A stretch of DNA of 64,000 bases from Bog-473 sp963743785 (GTDB lineage: Bacteria > Actinomycetota > Acidimicrobiia > Acidimicrobiales > RAAP-2). Both the position numbers and the translations under genes were made by a program. The stretch covers positions 142,160 through 206,159 of the forward strand of contig CAVURD010000020.1 in assembly GCA_963743785.1 (NCBI GenBank), given 5' to 3'. The notes below the pieces were generated by a model, which saw only the letters and a program-made list of their open reading frames with translations, ran no database searches and was not told the DNA's origin. Shown piece after piece: positions 26,869 through 35,836 of the stretch (its first letter is position 1; each line of letters opens with the position of its first letter).

Positions 26869-27175
26869 ATGACCGTCATGAGCGACGGCAACAGGATTCG
26901 TCGAGTGGGCAACTGGTTCTTTTGCAACCGACAAACCGGTGCCATCACGGTGGCCCAGTGGCCCAACGTGCCACTGGTGATTTTCGTTTTGGTCACGGTG
27001 GCACTGCGCTCCTTTCATCCCTCCGGAGGTATCGCGACCGCCGGCCGGGTGGTCGCCGGCTTGGCTCTTTTCGTGTGGGCGCTCGACGAGGTCGCGGCGG
27101 GGTGTCAATCCTTTTCGACGGATGCTCGGTGTCGTCGTGCTGGGCACCGGGATCGCTGGCCTCGCGCTGCGTTGA
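26869..27175 (+). pseudogene. Small two-helix membrane protein, frameshifted
   Basis: Reads MSDGNRIRRVGNWFFCNRQTG, ITVAQWPNVPLVIFVLVTVALR (helix 1) and AGRVVAGLALFVWALDEVAAG (helix 2). One surplus base near 27103 then moves the natural continuation VNPFRRMLGVVVLGTGIAGL into the next frame, ending at TGA 27173-27175. I know this layout (NWFF...ITVAQ...DEVxxGxNPFRR) from short conserved actinobacterial membrane proteins of unknown function. Without correction the frame runs into unrelated sequence to 27231. Start ATG 26869 or 26878. It ends 1 bp before the convergent gamma-glutamyltransferase stop. Confidence 0.6.
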
Positions 27176-27176
27176 C

Positions 27177-28839
27177 CTACCGGCTGGCGGTGGTTCCATC
27201 AGGACTGCGGGGGTCCGACGCACCAACGTAGTGACGGGTCCCGCGTTCCGCGTCCCGCCGGACGGCGATGATCTGGGAGCAGCCCACGGCGGTGGGGTCG
27301 AAGGCGCTGATTCGCCTCACGCGATGTCCTCGGCTGGTGAGGCCTTCGGTCCATGCCGGTGGAGCATGCGCTTCCACGCACACGGCCAGGTTGTCGCCCC
27401 ACCACATCCGGAACGGTCCGGCGGCCGGAGCGTCGAGGGCGAGCCTGGCGCCGGCCAGCGCAGTGGCCGGGTCCTGTCCGCCTGGCAGCATCCGGGCCAG
27501 CACTTGGAGATGGATCTGGGGCTGCGCGTCTCCCCCCATGGCGCCGACGAGATGGGAGAGCGCGCCATCCGGCGTGGTGGCCAGCATGGGGGACAAGGTG
27601 TGGGGTGGCCTTCGCCCCGGCGCCAGTTCGGCGGGGTGGTCAGCCTCGAGGGAGAATCCGAGACCGCGGTTGTGCAGAAAGATCCCGGTCGAACCGGCCA
27701 CGAGGTGGGACCCGAAATCGAGGGCGTTGGATTGGGTCAAAGCGATGCCCAGGCCGTCGGCATCGATCGCGCACAGGTGCGTGGTGTCGCCGTCACCCAT
27801 TCGCGGGATTGCAGTGCCGGTTGTGACGTTCGTGCCGGTTCTGCCGGTGACGCCCGGTCCGACGTCCGAAGGGGCGGCGCGACCCGGCCGGAAGCGGTCC
27901 GCGGCGCGGCGGAGGCGCGCCTCGGACAACAGCGCCATGCCGTCCGCGCCGTCATAGAGCACCTCCGGGCGGTCACGTCCGGCGGCGCGGCGATGCCTCG
28001 ACGACGATGTGGGCCCACAGGGGATCGGTCGGGTCGTTCCCGATCCCCATCTGTTCGGCGATCCACGAGCTGGCGAGGGTGAGGTATCCCTGAGAGGGCG
28101 GTGGCACGGTCCACAGATCATGGTCCCAGGCGCGGAGTCGGAGGGGTGCGCACCAGTCGGCCGCATCGTGCTCGAGATCGCTCGGGACAAAGGCACCGCT
28201 CCCGAGGTCGAGCAACTGGCGACCGAACTCTCCTTGGTAGAACCCCTCGCGACCGTCGGCGACGAGAGAGCGCAAGGCCCGGGCGATGCCGGGGAGCCGC
28301 ACGTGCTGTTCGAGGCCCAACGGGCCATCGGGACAGAGCTCTTGGGCGCCCGGTACCTGGAAGATGAGGTGGCTGGCCAACGTCAACAGGAGGGAAGCGA
28401 CAAAGCCATCCTCGGCCAACTCGATGGCGGGACCCAGTACGGTGCCGAGTGGGAGCCTTCCAAAGCGATCGAGCAACGCGAGCCATCCATCGACCGCTCC
28501 GGGAACGGGGACACTCCGGAGGTCACCGCGCACCGGCATGACCGTGTGGCCCTCGGCTCGCAACCCGGCCGCACTGACGCCCGACCCGGCTCGCCCGATC
28601 GCCAACAGCGCCACCGGATCGGCCCCCGGGGCAGAGACCATGGCGAGGAGGTCTCCGCCCATCCCGCACAGATGCGGGCTGGTGACCGCCATCACCGCGG
28701 CGGCCGCCACTGCTGCGTCGCCCGCGCTGCCACCTCGTTCCAGCATGGCGACGCCGGCGTGTGACGCCAATTGGTCCGCCGCATTCACCATGCCCCGAAG
28801 ACCGAACCGCGGCGCAAAGGGAGCGAGGGGAAAACTCAC
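27177..28839 (-). pseudogene. ggt: Gamma-glutamyltransferase family protein, one frameshift
   Basis: 554 codons plus one base. The large-subunit part (from GTG 28839; MVNAADQLASHAGVAML, GGSAGDAAVAAAAVMAV, LCGMGGDLLAM, PVPGAVDGW, EFGRQLLDLGSG) reads to WAHIVVEAS. After a surplus C/G at about 27990 the rest continues in frame +1: RAAGRDRPEVLYDGADG and the autoprocessing Thr in MGDGDTTHLCAIDADG, then QSNALDFGS and VGAMGGDAQPQ. Ntn-hydrolases of this family transfer or hydrolyse gamma-glutamyl groups; glutathione is not the expected actinobacterial thiol, so the substrate is unclear. The start overlaps the TetR stop (GTGA). Confidence 0.85.
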
Positions 28840-29519
28840 CGGACAGGCATACCACGCAGGGCCGGACCGGTTGACCCCCGCCGATGCCGGTGTGCTGCCA
28901 GGGTCGCGGTCTGCGAGGAGACCGGTGCCAACAGAAGGGCCGTGACCAGATCGACCAGTTGGCTGGTGAAGAGCCGGTCGTCGTGGTGCGGCGCGGTCTG
29001 AGCTCGGCGGCCGAGTTCCATCGCCGAGAACCGGATGGCAGTGAACCGTCGATGCAGACGGGTGGCGTCCTGCTCCAAGAATGGACCCACCAACGATCGC
29101 CACCGGTCGATGGAGGCCGACTTGTCGAACGGAAGGTCGGGGTCGAAGGCCCCCGTCGGTCGATTGAGCAGCTCGGCGGCGATGCGCAGGTATTCCGGTC
29201 CACCATCGAGGTCGGCCAGTTTGGCCGCCGCCGGGAGGACCAATGCTGCGCTCAGCTCGCGAACGTCATCATGCGACCCCCGCTCAAAGGCGTCGAGCAT
29301 CTGGTGTCGCTGCCGGTCCACCTGTCGATAGTGCTTGCGAACGACCGCCCGTACGATGCCGTCCCGGTCGCCGAAGTGATACTGCAGGGCGACCGCGTTG
29401 CGGGCGCCCGAGGCCCGGTTGATCTCACGCAAACTCACCCGGTCGACCCCCCGCGCCGCGAAGAGTTTCTCGGCGGCGGACACCAGAGCGTCCTTGGTCG
29501 GTTCGGCGTCGCGAGCCAG
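28836..29519 (-). CDS. TetR-family regulator, probable CTG start
   Basis: About 227 aa. The HTH is at residues 12-60: ALVSAAEKLFAARGVDRVSLREINRASGARNAVALQYHFGDRDGIVRAVV. The only ATG/GTG/TTG-type start in frame (GTG 29483) would remove the beginning of helix 1. Twelve codons upstream a CTG (29517-29519) gives LARDAEPTKDAL, a normal TetR beginning, with GGGAGG 7 nt before it, so CTG initiation is likely. The C-terminal ligand domain is divergent. Operon with the gamma-glutamyltransferase and divergent from an acyl-CoA dehydrogenase, with an operator-like dyad between. Confidence 0.85.
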   Translation of the reverse strand: MARDAEPTKDALVSAAEKLFAARGVDRVSLREINRASGARNAVALQYHFGDRDGIVRAVVRKHYRQVDRQRHQMLDAFERGSHDDVRELSAALVLPAAAKLADLDGGPEYLRIAAELLNRPTGAFDPDLPFDKSASIDRWRSLVGPFLEQDATRLHRRFTAIRFSAMELGRRAQTAPHHDDRLFTSQLVDLVTALLLAPVSSQTATLAAHRHRRGSTGPALRGMPVR

Positions 29520-29563
29520 TGGACCACCTCCCGGGTCAACCGCTACGGTAGAAACGGCATAAA

Positions 29564-29579
29564 TAATGCATGCGCATTA
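29564..29579. promoter_or_regulatory. TetR-type operator between divergent genes
   Basis: Inverted arms TAATGC and GCATTA with a 4-bp spacer, 19 bp before the acyl-CoA dehydrogenase GTG and 45 bp before the TetR start. Position between the two transcripts suggests control of both. Confidence 0.55.
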
Positions 29580-29597
29580 GATCATAGAGGAGGCCGG

Positions 29598-30875
29598 GTG
29601 GCTTGGGATTTCTCGACGGAGCCGGAGTTCCAGGAGCAGTTGGATTGGGTGGATCAGTTCTGCCGGGACGAGATTGAACCGCTTGAGCTGGTCTTCCCCT
29701 TTGCGGTGCGGATGCGTGACCCGAAAATGAAGGCACTGGTTGACCCGCTGAAGGCCCAGGTCAAGGAGCGAGGTCTGTGGGCGATCTTCTTGGACAAGGA
29801 GCTCGGGGGCCCGGGATTCGGTCAACTCAAACTGGCCCTGGTCAACGAGATTCTCGGTCGCTACGGGACGGCCCCTTCGATCTTCGGATGTCAAGCCCCC
29901 GACACGGGGAACATGGAGATACTGGCGGCCTACGGCACGGAGGTGCAGAAGGACCGTTGGCTGACGCCGCTCATCAACCAGGAGATCTGGTCGGCCTATT
30001 CAATGACGGAACCGCAGGGCGGATCAGACCCCAACCTCTTCAAGACCACGGCCGTGCGGGACGGTGATGAGTGGGTCATCAACGGGGAGAAGTGGTTCAC
30101 GAGCGCCGGGCGTTTCGCCGACATCATCTTCGTGATGTGCACCAACGGCATCTTCATTGTGCCCAAGGATGCGCCGGGCGTGGAGATCATGGATGTCCCC
30201 CGGACGCACGACCACATCGTTTACAACGAGGTGCGCGTCCCGTTGGACCACCTGCTCGGGCCCGAGGACGGGGGCAAGGTGTTGGCGCAGCGCCGTCTGG
30301 GCGGAGGCCGCATTCATCACGCCATGCGAGCCATCGCACAGTGCAAGCGGGCCTTCGACATGATGTGTGAGCGGGCCTTGAGCCGTGAATCGCACGGCAA
30401 GATCATCGCCGAACACCAGATGGTGCAGAGTGCCATCGCCGAGTCGTACGCCGAGATCAACATGCTCCGCCTCCTGGTTCTGTGGACGGCCTGGACCATT
30501 GACACCTCGAGCACGCAGGAGTCCCGCACCCAGATCGCCGCCTGCAAGTACACCGCGGCCAAGGTTCTCCGGGAGGTGTCGTACCGAGCCATCCACATTC
30601 TGGGCTCGCTGGGGGTGACCGATCTGACCCCATTGCAGGCCATGTGGGCGGGCTCGCCCGCCATGAGCGTCATGGACGGCGTCGACGAGGTGCACCAGGT
30701 GACCGTGGCTCGGAACGTCCTGAAGGGCTATCGGCCCCATGAGGGCGTGTGGCCGACCGACTACTTCCCAGCCAAGCGGGCTGCGGCGCGTGTGAAGTTT
30801 GGCGACGCCATGGCTGAGGATCCCGATCTGGTCAAGTACGCCGACTTCATGGCCCGGCGATCAGGCGGGCACTGA
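29598..30875 (+). CDS. Acyl-CoA dehydrogenase
   Basis: 425 aa from GTG 29598, with AGAGGAGG 4 nt upstream; the much longer open frame to 28884 crosses the TetR gene and is not coding. FAD enzyme of the acyl-CoA dehydrogenase fold: helical N-terminus FSTEPEFQEQLDWVDQFC, YSMTEPQGGSDPNLFKT (FAD/substrate loop), WVINGEKWFTSAGRFADI, C-terminal domain with RIHHAMRAIAQCKRAFDMM and AHIL/IHILGSLGVTDLTPL. The end DGVDEVHQVTVARNVL carries the region of the catalytic base. First step of acyl-CoA beta-oxidation or a related 2,3-desaturation; chain preference unknown. Probably repressed by the divergent TetR. Confidence 0.93.
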   Translation: MAWDFSTEPEFQEQLDWVDQFCRDEIEPLELVFPFAVRMRDPKMKALVDPLKAQVKERGLWAIFLDKELGGPGFGQLKLALVNEILGRYGTAPSIFGCQAPDTGNMEILAAYGTEVQKDRWLTPLINQEIWSAYSMTEPQGGSDPNLFKTTAVRDGDEWVINGEKWFTSAGRFADIIFVMCTNGIFIVPKDAPGVEIMDVPRTHDHIVYNEVRVPLDHLLGPEDGGKVLAQRRLGGGRIHHAMRAIAQCKRAFDMMCERALSRESHGKIIAEHQMVQSAIAESYAEINMLRLLVLWTAWTIDTSSTQESRTQIAACKYTAAKVLREVSYRAIHILGSLGVTDLTPLQAMWAGSPAMSVMDGVDEVHQVTVARNVLKGYRPHEGVWPTDYFPAKRAAARVKFGDAMAEDPDLVKYADFMARRSGGH

Positions 30876-30930
30876 CGGCGACTCCGTCCCTCACAAATAG
30901 GTGACTCCGCCGCCGGGGAGGGTGCGGGGG

Positions 30931-30970
30931 TTAGGGGAGGGTGCCGCGGATTAGGGGAGGGTGCCGAAGA
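30931..30970. repeat. Two 20-bp tandem repeats between convergent genes
   Basis: Units 30931-30950 and 30951-30970 share TTAGGGGAGGGTGCCG; a partial third unit lies at 30915-30930. The second unit abuts the mscR stop codon. Confidence 0.75.
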
Positions 30971-32056
30971 TTACAGGACGACCACGGAACGCAGCACCTC
31001 TCCCCGCTGCATGCGCGCGAAGGCCTGCTCCACGCCGTCGAGGGGAATGGTCTCGGTGACGAACAGATCCAGGTCGAGGCGACCGGCCAGGTAGAGGTCG
31101 ACCAGCATGGGAAAGTCTCGGGAGGGCAGGCAGTCGCCGTACCAGCTGGGCTTGAGTGCCCCGCCCCGGCCGAAGAAATCGATCATCGGCAGATCGATCC
31201 GCATGTCGGGGGTGGGGACGCCGACCTGGACCAGGGTGCCGGCCAGGTCGCGTGCGTAGAACGCCTGCTCCATCACCTTGGGATGGCCGACGGCCTCGAT
31301 GCAGACATCGGCGCCGTTGCCGCCGGTGAGGCCCTGCACAGCCGTAACGGGATCGCTGGCGCTGGCATCGACGGTATGGGTGGCCCCAAAAGCCGTCGCC
31401 GCCACCAGCTTGCTCGGGTCGAGGTCGATGGCGATCACCGTGCTGGCCCCGGCCAGCCGGGCGCCGGCAATGGCGGCGCACCCCACGCCGCCGCAGCCGA
31501 AGACGGCGACCGAATCGCCCGGTCCCACCTGGCCCGTGAACATGGCCGCACCCAGGCCGGCCATCACGCCGCAGCCCAACAGCCCCACCGCTTCGGGACG
31601 CGCCCGCCGGTCGACCTTGGTGCACTGCCCGGCGGCCACCAACGTCTGGTCGGCGAAGGCGCCGATGCCCAGTGCGGGGGAGAGCAGCGTGCCGTCAGCC
31701 AACGTCATCCTCTGAGTGGCGTTGTGGGTGGCGAAGCAGTACCAGGGACGGCCCCGCCGGCACGCACGGCAGTCGCCGCACACGGCGCGCCAGTTGAGGA
31801 TCACGAAGTCGCCCGGGACGACGCCGGTGACATCGCTCCCCACCGATTCGACGATGCCCGCCGCCTCGTGCCCGAGGAGGAAGGGATAGTCGTCGTTGAT
31901 CCCTCCCTCGCGGTAGTGCAGATCCGTGTGGCAGACCCCGCAGGCTTTGACCGCCACCACTGCTTCACCCGGACCCGGTGCCGGGACGATGATCTCCTCG
32001 AGGGTCACGGGCGCCCCTTTTTCTCTCGACACCACGCCGCGTACTGCAGAGGCCAT
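30971..32056 (-). CDS. mscR: S-(hydroxymethyl)mycothiol dehydrogenase
   Basis: 361 aa, exactly the family length, from ATG 32056. MscR signatures throughout: VRGVVSREKGAPV, ACGVCHTDLHYREGGINDDYPFLLGHEAAG, the structural zinc loop CGDCRACRRGRPWYC, GIGAFADQTLVAAGQCTKVD, LGCGVMAGLGAAM, YARDLAGTLVQVGVPTPDM and SWYGDCLPSRDFP. It oxidises the formaldehyde-mycothiol adduct to formyl-mycothiol with NAD+, and members also reduce S-nitrosomycothiol. Its presence implies the organism makes mycothiol. Lies 100 bp downstream of the sulfate transporter operon on the same strand. Confidence 0.95.
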   Translation of the reverse strand: MASAVRGVVSREKGAPVTLEEIIVPAPGPGEAVVAVKACGVCHTDLHYREGGINDDYPFLLGHEAAGIVESVGSDVTGVVPGDFVILNWRAVCGDCRACRRGRPWYCFATHNATQRMTLADGTLLSPALGIGAFADQTLVAAGQCTKVDRRARPEAVGLLGCGVMAGLGAAMFTGQVGPGDSVAVFGCGGVGCAAIAGARLAGASTVIAIDLDPSKLVAATAFGATHTVDASASDPVTAVQGLTGGNGADVCIEAVGHPKVMEQAFYARDLAGTLVQVGVPTPDMRIDLPMIDFFGRGGALKPSWYGDCLPSRDFPMLVDLYLAGRLDLDLFVTETIPLDGVEQAFARMQRGEVLRSVVVL

Positions 32057-32156
32057 GTCCACTCCCTCGTCGTCTCGTGACTCATCGCTGTCGGTTGGCT
32101 CCTGCATGATGCCCGAAGGGCCGGGCCGGTGCCCACCGGGACGGCGGCGGCGTGCC

Positions 32157-33152
32157 TTAGCGGACCGGGAGCTCGGCCGCCGAGGCCGGCGAGGCCGGCG
32201 CGGCCGAAGGAGTGAGGTCGGAATGGGATACCCAGACCTCGTCGCCGGAAGCGAGGCGCAGCTCGGAGGCGGCGCCCCGGCTGAGCTGGACCCAGCAGGT
32301 CTCGCCCTTGGGCAAGGCCAGATCGACCCGCACCTCGAAGCCCAGATGGGTGACGCGCTCGACCACGGCCGGCTGCCCGCCGAATGTTGCATCGTGGTGC
32401 AGGACCAGGTCGTGCGGGCGCACCCACTGACCGTCGAGCCTGGTTGTTGGACCCAGAAACTTCATAACGAACTCATTGGCGGGGTGGTCGTACATCTCGG
32501 CCGGCTCGCCGATCTGTTCCAGCCGACCTTCGTGAATGATGGCGAGGCGGTCCGCCACCTCGAGTGCCTCTTCCTGATCGTGGGTGACCAGCACGGTGGT
32601 CACGGAGATCTTCTGGTGGAGTTCCCGGAGCCAGACGCGGAGCTGCTGGCGGACCTGGGCGTCGAGGGCGCCAAAGGGTTCATCCAAGAGGAGCACCCTC
32701 GGCTCAATGGCCAGGGCCCGTGCCAGAGCCATGCGCTGGCGCTGGCCGCCGGAAAGTTGGGAGGGGTAGCGATCGGCCAAATGACTGATGCGCACCAGCT
32801 CGAGCAGCTCGTCGACCCTGTCGCGGATCTCCGCCTTGGGCCGGCGACGTACCTCGAGGCCGAAGGCCACGTTGCGGCGCACGGTCAGGTGGCGAAAGGG
32901 GGCATAGTGCTGGAAGCAGAAGCCCACGCCGCGCTCGCGCACGGCGACGTTGGTCAGATCCTGTCCGTCGATCTCGACCGTGCCGGTGTCGGGCTTCTCC
33001 AGGCCGGCGATCACCCGCAGCAGCGTGGACTTGCCGCCCCCGCTCGGGCCCAGCAACGCGGTGAGCGACCCTTTGGGTACGTGCAGGCTTACGTCGTCGA
33101 GAGCAACGGCATCTCCGTATCGCTTGGAGATTTCGTTGAGCGTGATTGCCAT
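32157..33152 (-). CDS. cysA: Sulfate/thiosulfate ABC transporter ATP-binding protein CysA
   Basis: 331 aa. ABC ATPase with Walker A GPSGGGKST, Q-loop FCFQHYAPFRHL, signature LSGGQRQRMALARAL, Walker B VLLLDEPFGALD and switch His in VTHDQEEALEVADR. The C-terminal TOBE-like region runs from about 240 (FLGPTTRLDGQWVRPHDL). The CFQHYAPF form is characteristic of CysA. The first 64 bp overlap the end of cysW, an unusually long overlap for this operon. Confidence 0.95.
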   Translation of the reverse strand: MAITLNEISKRYGDAVALDDVSLHVPKGSLTALLGPSGGGKSTLLRVIAGLEKPDTGTVEIDGQDLTNVAVRERGVGFCFQHYAPFRHLTVRRNVAFGLEVRRRPKAEIRDRVDELLELVRISHLADRYPSQLSGGQRQRMALARALAIEPRVLLLDEPFGALDAQVRQQLRVWLRELHQKISVTTVLVTHDQEEALEVADRLAIIHEGRLEQIGEPAEMYDHPANEFVMKFLGPTTRLDGQWVRPHDLVLHHDATFGGQPAVVERVTHLGFEVRVDLALPKGETCWVQLSRGAASELRLASGDEVWVSHSDLTPSAAPASPASAAELPVR

Positions 33153-33952
33153 CGGCCGGGCCTCCTTTCGTCGCTGCCGCCCAGGATCGCCAGGACACCG
33201 ATGGCGATCAGGGCCAGTATGACCGCTCCCGAAAATGCCCCGGTGAGCTGAATGTTGTCGACGCTGGTGTTGATGAAGAGCGTCATGGTCTCGGTCTTGC
33301 CCTCAATGGCGCCCGACACCACCAGCACGGCCCCGAATTCGCCCAGCACCCGGGCCGTGGTCAGGGTCACGCCGTAGGCCAGGCCTTGGCGGATGCTGGG
33401 CAAGGTGATGCGGCGGAAGACGGTGAACGGGGAGGCGCCGAGGGTGGCGGCGGCCTGTTCCTGCTCGGTGCCGATCTCCTGGAGGACCGGCAACACCTCG
33501 CGCACCACGTAGGGCAGGGCCACGGTGGCCGAGGCCATGACGATGCCGGGCACCGAGAAGATGATCTGAATGCCGTGTTGGGCCAGCCAGTTGCCGAACC
33601 AGCCCGTGCGGCCGTAGACGAGGATGAGGCCGATGCCGACGACGACGGGGGAGAGGGCCAGGGGGAGGTCCACGAAGGCATCGAGCAACCAGACGCCGGG
33701 GAAGCGGTGGCGGGCCAGAATGAGCGAGGTCCCCACCCCGAAGATGGTGTCGGCCGTCACGGCGATCAGCACGACCACCACGGTGAGCCACAGCGCGTGC
33801 AGGGCGTCGGGGGTGGTCACGGAATCCCAGGCGGCCAGGAAGCCGTGCTGGAAGGCGCGGTAGAAGACGAAACCGACCGGCAGGGCGATCAGCAACAGGA
33901 CATAGCCCAGCGCGATGACACGCAGCGGGAGGCGCCAGCGTCCTTCGTTCAT
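33089..33952 (-). CDS. cysW: Sulfate ABC transporter permease CysW
   Basis: 287 aa from ATG 33952, whose codon overlaps the cysT stop. Six membrane helices and the permease EAA loop VLQEIGTEQEQAAATLGASPFTVFRRITLPSI, the contact site for CysA. TTARVLGEFGAVLVVSG and TETMTLFINTSVDN match CysW. After GVLAILGG the last ~25 residues (Arg/Ser/Thr-rich) look unlike the family and lie in the region overlapping cysA, so the natural stop may have been lost. Confidence 0.93.
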   Translation of the reverse strand: MNEGRWRLPLRVIALGYVLLLIALPVGFVFYRAFQHGFLAAWDSVTTPDALHALWLTVVVVLIAVTADTIFGVGTSLILARHRFPGVWLLDAFVDLPLALSPVVVGIGLILVYGRTGWFGNWLAQHGIQIIFSVPGIVMASATVALPYVVREVLPVLQEIGTEQEQAAATLGASPFTVFRRITLPSIRQGLAYGVTLTTARVLGEFGAVLVVSGAIEGKTETMTLFINTSVDNIQLTGAFSGAVILALIAIGVLAILGGSDERRPGRWQSRSTKSPSDTEMPLLSTT

Positions 33953-34791
33953 ATCGCCTCGGAGATGTCGAAGCGGCGCCGGAGCGCGCCGATGGCCAGG
34001 AGAACGGCCAGAGCGATGACGATCAGGACGACCGAGACGGCAGCCGCCGCGCCGAGCTCGTCGCTCTGGGAAAGGCTGTAGATCCACGACGAGGCCACTT
34101 CGGTCTTGAAGGGCAGATTGCCCGAGATCAGGACCACCGAGCCGAACTCACCGACGGCCCGGGCGAAGGCCAGGCCCGCGCCGGCCAACATGGCCGGAGC
34201 GATGCTCGGCAGGATGATCCGCCGCAACACGACCGCAGGCGACGCCCCCAATGACGCCGCTGCCTCTTCGGCTTCGCGGTCGAATTCGGCCAGGACGGGT
34301 TGGACCGAGCGCACGGCGAAGGGCAGGGTGACGAAGGCCAGGGCCAACAGAATCCCGATCTGGGTGTCGGCGACATTGATCCCGAAGGGACTACTGGGGC
34401 CGTAGAGGCTCAACAGAGTGAGGCCGGCCACGATGGTCGGGAGGGCGAAGGGCAGGTCGATGATGGCGCTGATGATGCGCTTGCCCCGGAACTCGTCGCG
34501 CACCAGGACCCAGGCGATCAAAAGTCCGGCCACCGAGTTGAACGCGGCCACGCCCAACGAGCACAAGAGGGTGAGCTTGAGGGCGGCCACGGCCTCGGGC
34601 TGGCTGACCGCCTTCCAGAACGCCCCCCACCCGCCGGCGAAGGCGGTCGAGAAGATGGCGGCGATGGGGAGCAGGACGAGCAGGCTCAGGTAGGTCACCG
34701 ACAGCGAAGGGCCGGCGATCCGGAGCAGGACGCGTTTGAGTTTCGTGGCGGATGTCGTCCTGGACGCACCCGCGGCTGCGGTGACGGTCAC
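33949..34791 (-). CDS. cysT: Sulfate ABC transporter permease CysT
   Basis: 280 aa from GTG 34791, 8 bp after the binding-protein stop. Six helices and the EAA loop VLAEFDREAEEAAASLGASPAVVLRRIILPSI, plus LPFALPTIVAGLTLLSLYG, AFARAVGEFGSVVLISGNLPFKTEV typical of CysT. A longer open frame to 34896 overlaps the binding protein and is not used. Pairs with CysW to form the sulfate channel. Confidence 0.94.
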   Translation of the reverse strand: MTVTAAAGASRTTSATKLKRVLLRIAGPSLSVTYLSLLVLLPIAAIFSTAFAGGWGAFWKAVSQPEAVAALKLTLLCSLGVAAFNSVAGLLIAWVLVRDEFRGKRIISAIIDLPFALPTIVAGLTLLSLYGPSSPFGINVADTQIGILLALAFVTLPFAVRSVQPVLAEFDREAEEAAASLGASPAVVLRRIILPSIAPAMLAGAGLAFARAVGEFGSVVLISGNLPFKTEVASSWIYSLSQSDELGAAAAVSVVLIVIALAVLLAIGALRRRFDISEAI

Positions 34792-34798
34792 CCCGGCG

Positions 34799-35836
34799 TC
34801 AGCTGCTCGAGGTGGAGACTCCCAGCCCCTGCTCGATCTTGGCGATGACTCCCGTCTCGGGATCGAAGAACTTGGTGTTGACCGCGGTCCACCCACCCAG
34901 GCTATCGATGGTGAAGAGCTTGCTGGGCTGGGGGAACTTGAAGGTGGCGGCCACCTGGGGCAGCACGGGCCGGTAGCCCTGCTTGCCCCAGATCTTCTGG
35001 CCGGCCGGCGAGAGCAGGAAGGCGGTGAAGGCCTTGGCCACGGTTGGGTTGGAGGCCTTGGCCGTCACAGCGATGGGGTTCTGGATCAGGATGGTCTGCG
35101 GGGGCGTGATGACCGTGACCGGCTCGCCCTGACTCTGGGCATAGAGCGCGTCGTCCTCGTAGTCGAGCAGCACGTCACCTTGTCCGCCCAAGAACGTCTG
35201 CAGGGCGGTGCTGGCACTGCTTGGCTGGGCCCCCGTGTGCTTGAGGAGCTGGGTCAGGTAGGCCGTGGCCGACGCCTTGGACTTGCCCTGGTTGAGCTGA
35301 GCCCCGTAGGCCGCCATGAGATTCCACTTGGCGCTGCCCGAGCTGAAAGGGTTGGGCGTGATCACCGAGACACCGCTCTTGACCAGGTCGGCCCAGGTCT
35401 TTATGTGCTTGGGATTTCCCTTGCGGACCACGAACGAAACGATGGAGTTGGTGACGAAGCCCTTGGTGGCGTTCTTGTTCCAGCTCGCGCTGACCAGGCC
35501 GGCCTTGACCAGTTTGGTCATGTCGGGGGTCAACGAGAAGTTGACCACGTCGGCTGGGAGGCCGTCGACCACCGAGGTGGACTGGGAGCCCGAGGCGCCG
35601 AAGGACTGGGAGAAGGTCACGCCGGCTCCGGCTTTGGTGGCCTGGAAGGCGGTGATGAGGGCGGCGTAGGCCGGTTTCGGGGTCGAGTAGGCCACCAGCG
35701 AGATAGATCCTCCCGTGGCGGCGCCGGCGGGGGAGGATCCGCCGATCACGGCCAGGCCGGCCAGGCCGGCCACCGGGGCGAGGATGGCCGCCAGGGCGTG
35801 GTGGATACGGACGCGTGTCTGCACGGTTGGTTGCAC
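34799..35836 (-). CDS. sbp: Sulfate-binding protein of the ABC transporter
   Basis: 345 aa from GTG 35836 (GTG 35824 possible). Signal peptide about residues 12-40 (HALAAILAPVAGLAGLAVIGGSSPAGA); no lipobox Cys, so it is either held by another means or released. Mature domain matches CysP/Sbp: LVAYSTPKPAYAALITAF, SQSFGASGSQSTSVVDGLPADVV (anion-binding loop), KTWADLVKSGVSVITPNPFSSGSAKWN and GGQGDVLLDYEDDAL. Binds sulfate or thiosulfate outside the membrane. First gene of sbp-cysT-cysW-cysA. Confidence 0.94.
   Translation of the reverse strand: MQPTVQTRVRIHHALAAILAPVAGLAGLAVIGGSSPAGAATGGSISLVAYSTPKPAYAALITAFQATKAGAGVTFSQSFGASGSQSTSVVDGLPADVVNFSLTPDMTKLVKAGLVSASWNKNATKGFVTNSIVSFVVRKGNPKHIKTWADLVKSGVSVITPNPFSSGSAKWNLMAAYGAQLNQGKSKASATAYLTQLLKHTGAQPSSASTALQTFLGGQGDVLLDYEDDALYAQSQGEPVTVITPPQTILIQNPIAVTAKASNPTVAKAFTAFLLSPAGQKIWGKQGYRPVLPQVAATFKFPQPSKLFTIDSLGGWTAVNTKFFDPETGVIAKIEQGLGVSTSSS

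Noticed and set aside
28884..29597. 5' extension of the acyl-CoA dehydrogenase frame across the TetR gene
   Set aside because: It is antisense to a well-supported TetR gene; the GTG at 29598 has a strong ribosome-binding site and gives the family N-terminus.
33146..34081. Long plus-strand frame opposite cysW
   Set aside because: Same antisense composition artefact; the minus strand encodes a clear permease.
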